DNA of 64,000 nucleotides from Armillaria gallica (taxonomy: Eukaryota; Basidiomycota; Agaricomycetes; Agaricales; Physalacriaceae). Shown here one piece after another: positions 60,085 to 64,000 of this stretch. The position numbers and the translations under genes are program-made. The notes beneath the pieces are model-generated. The model worked only from the letters and a program-made list of their open reading frames with translations, did no database searches and was not told the DNA's origin. Location: assembly GCA_037576215.1 (NCBI GenBank), contig JBANDB010000019.1, positions 1,247,501 through 1,311,500 on the forward strand. Reading direction: 5' to 3'. Numbering within the stretch: position 1 is the stretch's first letter; each line of letters starts with the position of its first letter.

Positions 60085-60957
60085 TCAGGCAGAAGCTATA
60101 CGGTTGAACTCGTCCTTGTGCACATTCAATGCGGTTATTATGGACACATTGTGAAACTCTCTATCAGTAATTCTAGGGGCGGTCTGCCTACCGGTGACCT
60201 GACTGTTCAGGAACACAATGTCGTCCTTCATACACATCTTGTACCTCATCCTAGCGAACGCACCTCTCAACTTATTGTCATCTGGAGTCTGAGATTGCTG
60301 CCGCATGTTCTGGCATAATATGACGACAGTGGTAACCTGGTGCCATATTGCCTTTCCCATTGCTGTCTCCTGTGATTTTTTGTTCAACATGAACAAGCCG
60401 TCGCTAGGTCCATACAATGAAGCATGCTCTCCCCTGATTGCGGGAGGTAGCTGCACAAAATCCCTGGCAAAAATCATGTTCATGCCATCAAACAGCAACT
60501 CGGGCTTGTTCATGCACATTGCAAGGTGTGAACTGATCTTGTAAATGTCTATGCATGACAGCATGGACACCTCATTGAGAAATACATAGTCCACACCTTG
60601 AAGACAACCTTTGACTTCAGCCAAGGATTTTTTTGAGATGGAATCTCCATGGCATTCATTTATTCCGAACATGAAATGATATGTTGATCCATTTATGAGC
60701 ACAGCAGCTGTGCCAGTGGGGGCCACCATGACCAGCCTACGGCTCTCGCCCTGCTCCTTGAAATACATGTTCAAAGTGTTCAACACCCTTGTCTTTCCTG
60801 TGCCACCCATTCCCCCAACATACATTGTCAACTGATCAGCGCCTGGTGTACCTGCATGTTGCAACACTATTCTGAATGCTCTTTCCTGCTCCGCATTGAG
60901 TGTAAAATTGACCTCTACCCTCACAACAAGTTCCTCCTCTGTCTTGTCATGTTGCCC
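60085..60957 (-). pseudogene. Helitron PIF1-like helicase domain
   Basis: Walker A GGMGGTGKT at residues 37-45 of the piece starting at 60924, APTGTAAVLINGSTYH, then VDYVFLNEVSMLSC, where the Walker B Asp is Asn (residue 117), DFVQLPPAI and a conserved tail with Gln/Arg motifs. The 11 codons between the TGA at 60958-60960 and 60924 are open and in the same frame as Rep. PIF1-type helicases unwind DNA during rolling-circle transposition. The Asp-to-Asn change would be expected to harm ATP hydrolysis. Confidence 0.85.
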
Positions 60958-63900
60958 TCACACCAAATGCCTCTTTTTTACTACCTCTACTTGGTCCACA
61001 TATCGGTCATTTTGATTACGCTTCTTTTTTTGGACAGCAATGTCCTGTGATTGACGAGCGTCAAGCAGGATCTGTCTCGACCTTTGAACCTCTTCCTTGC
61101 ATTCAGTTGGATTCTTATCTGCAACGACAGTGTCGTGATGTACGTGACATAAGTCAGCAGTGTTGGGATTAGCAGTGGACCACTTGCATCCCTGAGGACC
61201 CATCATAGCATGGATGATGGTGGTCTGTTGCTCTCTAGCCTTGTGATGTTTTCCATGCCTAGCAGGATTACTGATCATGTCCGGATCAATCCCATAATCT
61301 GCCATATCTTCTAGAACCATATGCTGACCCCCTTCAGATGCCAACTCAGCATAAGTAGATCCATCCATCCAAGGCGGCAGTTCCTGAGCGACCTCTTGGA
61401 GCATTTCAGCTCTATAATCATCTCTTGCATTGAGACATTCATACCTCAAGTTGAAGTTCGACATTATCTTCTCATGGAATTCGGAGAACTCGTGGTTCTG
61501 GAATGTCTGATCCCAAGAAGTCAGAGTGTCTTGCTTAAGATCGTTACCGGTATGCCAGGGTTTGAACAAAGTAAGCATGGTGGCGCAATAGTACTCCCTG
61601 TCTCCCTTATCTTTCCTAGGAAGTAAACCACCTACGAAATTAGGGACATGGTGGTCAGTATCATTTCGTACCCGCACATGATGTGTGGTGTGCATTGGAT
61701 GCCCATCCAAGAACCGTAACTGGCATATTTTCTTTCTCCTGCTTGGGCATACACATTCATCGTCATCCACTTTGGAAACCACACTACACAGATCATATGG
61801 GACATGGCGATCAAGGTCCGAGATAGGGTTGACAGAAGGACGCATTTCATCATACAAGGCAGGAGATTCATCATCCTCCACTATGAAGTCATTGAGCGAA
61901 TCAGATGCGTCTTCCAAATCACCCAGATCATCACGTATATGATCGTCAGAACAGCAACTGTTGCCATCAAGATCCCCGGTACCTACCTCATGTTTGTCTC
62001 CGTCTGTATCGCGTTCATCAATGTGTTCATCGAGTGCATGGCCACTACGTGCAGAGCTGTCTATGGAGCACTCGCACAGACACATCCAGTCATACAAACT
62101 CATGGATTCTAACTCAAGCGGTCTATGCACATAGTCTTCCACTGGAGACACACCCATTATAGAGCCCTTAGACCTGCGGAGCGTCACCTTCATGCTATCA
62201 ACAAGGTCGTTATCTCCTTTCCAATAGTTCAACACCTCAGACACAAAAGATTTCCAGTAGAATGTCACGAAGGTATGATTTGTGTAATGATCAGGTAATC
62301 CAAGGAGATATGTACATATCATAGGCGACCCAAGCTCCGCCTTCGCACCCAGCACATTCACCATCTGCATCATGAGTTTGCACACGTGTTCCTTTCTGGT
62401 CTTGTTGGGGTCTCCTGGTTCATCTCTACCCCGCTGATATATAGACCGGATGCAATCAAAAATAGCATGCATCTTAAGCCCGGGCTTGGTGATATAGTCT
62501 GTGACATATATCAGCATGGCCTTTATTGCTGTACCAGACCACAAGGACATCACATCTGTATTGCATCGGAATATGTAGCTGATTAAGGGTGCAAAGGTGT
62601 TGATCCATGCCTCACTATTTTTTATGTTTAGATGTCCGGTTTCTGTGTCGACGTTACTATGCTCTACTAACTTCTGCGGAAATCGTGCCTTACATTTTTT
62701 CCACTTGTTGTCGAGACAGCCTTTGGCATTGCTGTTTCCCTTGAGAGTACCATCTTCCCATGTATTGGTTTTACAGCTATGGATGTTACACTTATTAACA
62801 ATCACATCAACCATCTGCCTATAATATTCCCACCAAGTAATGCTGCTGTCCCATTGCAGACAGTCTGCACATCCTACTTCATTACAATGCTGTTCCAGAC
62901 CAGTGGGTAGGACATTGGTAAACTTGACATAATCAGGCTCGAGCGACGTGGCATGCCTGCTCTGCAACACATCCTGTTGTTGCCTGGTGAAATACTCTCC
63001 TTTGTGCACACTTTCCAGATATGTGATGAGCTCAGCACAAGACTCAGAGTCGTCTCCTAGCAGCCGCTCTCTTACCTGTTGAGGACTAAGGCTGGTACAC
63101 AGCCATATTATCATATGAAGATGTAACATTAACCAACCCTGTTGTTCTACAGTGCTGTAGTAAGCAGCGGTATCTCCGAATAAGCCTGACATCTCAGCAT
63201 CACCTACATGTAGCACACATTGCACAAACAGCTCCACCATGAAATTGAAGAACCTGGTCGCAGCAACGGGATTACTTGTAACCAAATGCACATGCTCCTT
63301 CTCAGCCAAAGGTACTGGATCAAACTCTATATTGTGTCCAGCCCAATAAATGCAAATGGGGTGGTTATGATCTGAAGGTACCATGGTGAAATACCAAGCA
63401 GGTGCGCCTTCAGCTGCCATCAAGGAGTATGCTTCATTGTGCATGTATTTCTTGGACGTCAACGATCCCTGCACCTTATAGGAGACGTGATCGAGATCAT
63501 TGAGCAGTTTAAAACAGTCCCTCTCTGCATCGGTAACAGGTACAACAGTCTCTCCATTTCCCATTCATTCGGATAATGAAGCGAGCACACTTTCGTCTAT
63601 GCAGTGTATGCGCTCACGTATATTGTAGAATTTATCTTTATCGGCCAACAAGAATCCACCAGTCATGCTGGCACGTATCTGTTCATAGCTAAATGCGACG
63701 AACAGGAAATTGATGTCTTCTTGAAAGCGCTTGTTGTGATACATCAATAGCCATTTCTTGTGCACCTTATCGGAGAGCGCGGTGGACCCTATACCACCAA
63801 GACCATAGGGGAACAACCACGGGAACATGGAAGGATACAGAGGAGTATTGTTATACATGGATTGTGGTGTTTTGGCATGACCAACTGCAAGTACTCCTCT

Positions 63901-63987
63901 ATTCACCTTGAAATGCCTGGCAGCCATCATCTTCTGCATCTCTATGGACAGAGTGTCCAACTGTTCCCCCACAATACTGTGCACCAC
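60958..63987 (-). pseudogene. Helitron Rep (HUH-Y2 endonuclease) region
   Basis: Two pieces in one frame split by TGA at 63565-63567: 63568-63987 (N-terminal Helitron-like region, with FPWLFPYGLGG and the end of another conserved block) and 60958-63564 (868 codons). In the latter WYFTMVPSDHNHPI precedes the HUH motif LHLHMIIWL (His148 and His150), a Cys-rich stretch follows, and IYVTDYITK (about 352-360) supplies the two tyrosines of the catalytic Y2 motif. An acidic region near 500-600 and a basic tail ending KKRHLV follow. Rep nicks and joins DNA during transposition. The protein start is outside the window. Confidence 0.85.
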
Positions 63988-64000
63988 AACGGGACATGGC

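Larger units (their letters stand above)
58056..64000 (-). mobile_element. Autonomous-type Helitron, 5' end outside the window
   Basis: A single minus-strand frame encodes Rep endonuclease, PIF1-like helicase and a cysteine-protease-like tail, interrupted by TGA at 63565-63567, 60958-60960, 60085-60087 and 58471-58473 and by one frameshift near 58475. The 3' terminus ends CTAG at 58056 next to T. The N terminus and 5' end lie beyond 64000. Helitrons move by rolling-circle replication. The stops make this copy defective unless suppressed. Confidence 0.9.

Overview
The window looks like nuclear DNA of a basidiomycete fungus, probably an Agaricomycete. The evidence is: short GT-AG introns of about 42-65 nt that restore reading frames; a CCCH zinc-finger gene, F-box, cytochrome P450 and short-chain dehydrogenase genes of fungal type; several caspase-domain (peptidase C14) paralogues; a Tad-like LINE; and a Helitron. 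All identifications were made by reading the sequence. No database search was run.

Layout. Positions 1-14,300 are relatively rich in CpG. This stretch holds an intact three-exon CCCH zinc-finger gene (1726-2392), two frameshifted caspase-like genes (3416-4792 minus, 6430-7622 plus), a gene-poor stretch, a shattered short-chain dehydrogenase (12.1-13.0 kb) and a degenerate BED-like gene (13.4-14.7 kb). From about 14.3 to 46 kb CpG is scarce and decayed copies of ordinary genes predominate: ribonucleotide reductase small subunit, two unrecognised minus-strand genes, a DOT1-like methyltransferase, an F-box gene, a caspase C-terminal fragment, a P450 split by a 2-kb insertion, a small secreted cysteine-rich protein, a second short-chain dehydrogenase, and a third caspase gene (44.9-45.9 kb) with one late nonsense codon. 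Between them lie dispersed repeats, MITE-like elements and two Helitron 3' ends.

The last 18 kb is a stack of mobile elements. A complete LINE lies between 16-bp target-site duplications (46281-46296 and 56621-56636). Its reverse transcriptase is split by a 1,731-bp TG...CA element with a 4-bp ACGT duplication and an internal 13 x 20-bp minisatellite. The LINE landed five bases beyond the stop codon of an intact three-exon host gene (56642-57664, minus). Next is an autonomous-type Helitron (58056 to beyond 64000, minus) encoding Rep, PIF1-like helicase and a ubiquitin-protease-like tail. Its 50-nt 3' terminus recurs twice at 40.4 and 41.5 kb, so it may have mobilised those copies.

The main unifying observation is the style of decay. 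Nearly every in-frame stop in the LINE, the Helitron and several genes is TGA, as expected from CGA-to-TGA deamination of methylated CpG. The LINE ORF1 also contains three apparent spliceosomal introns, which is unusual for a retrotransposon.
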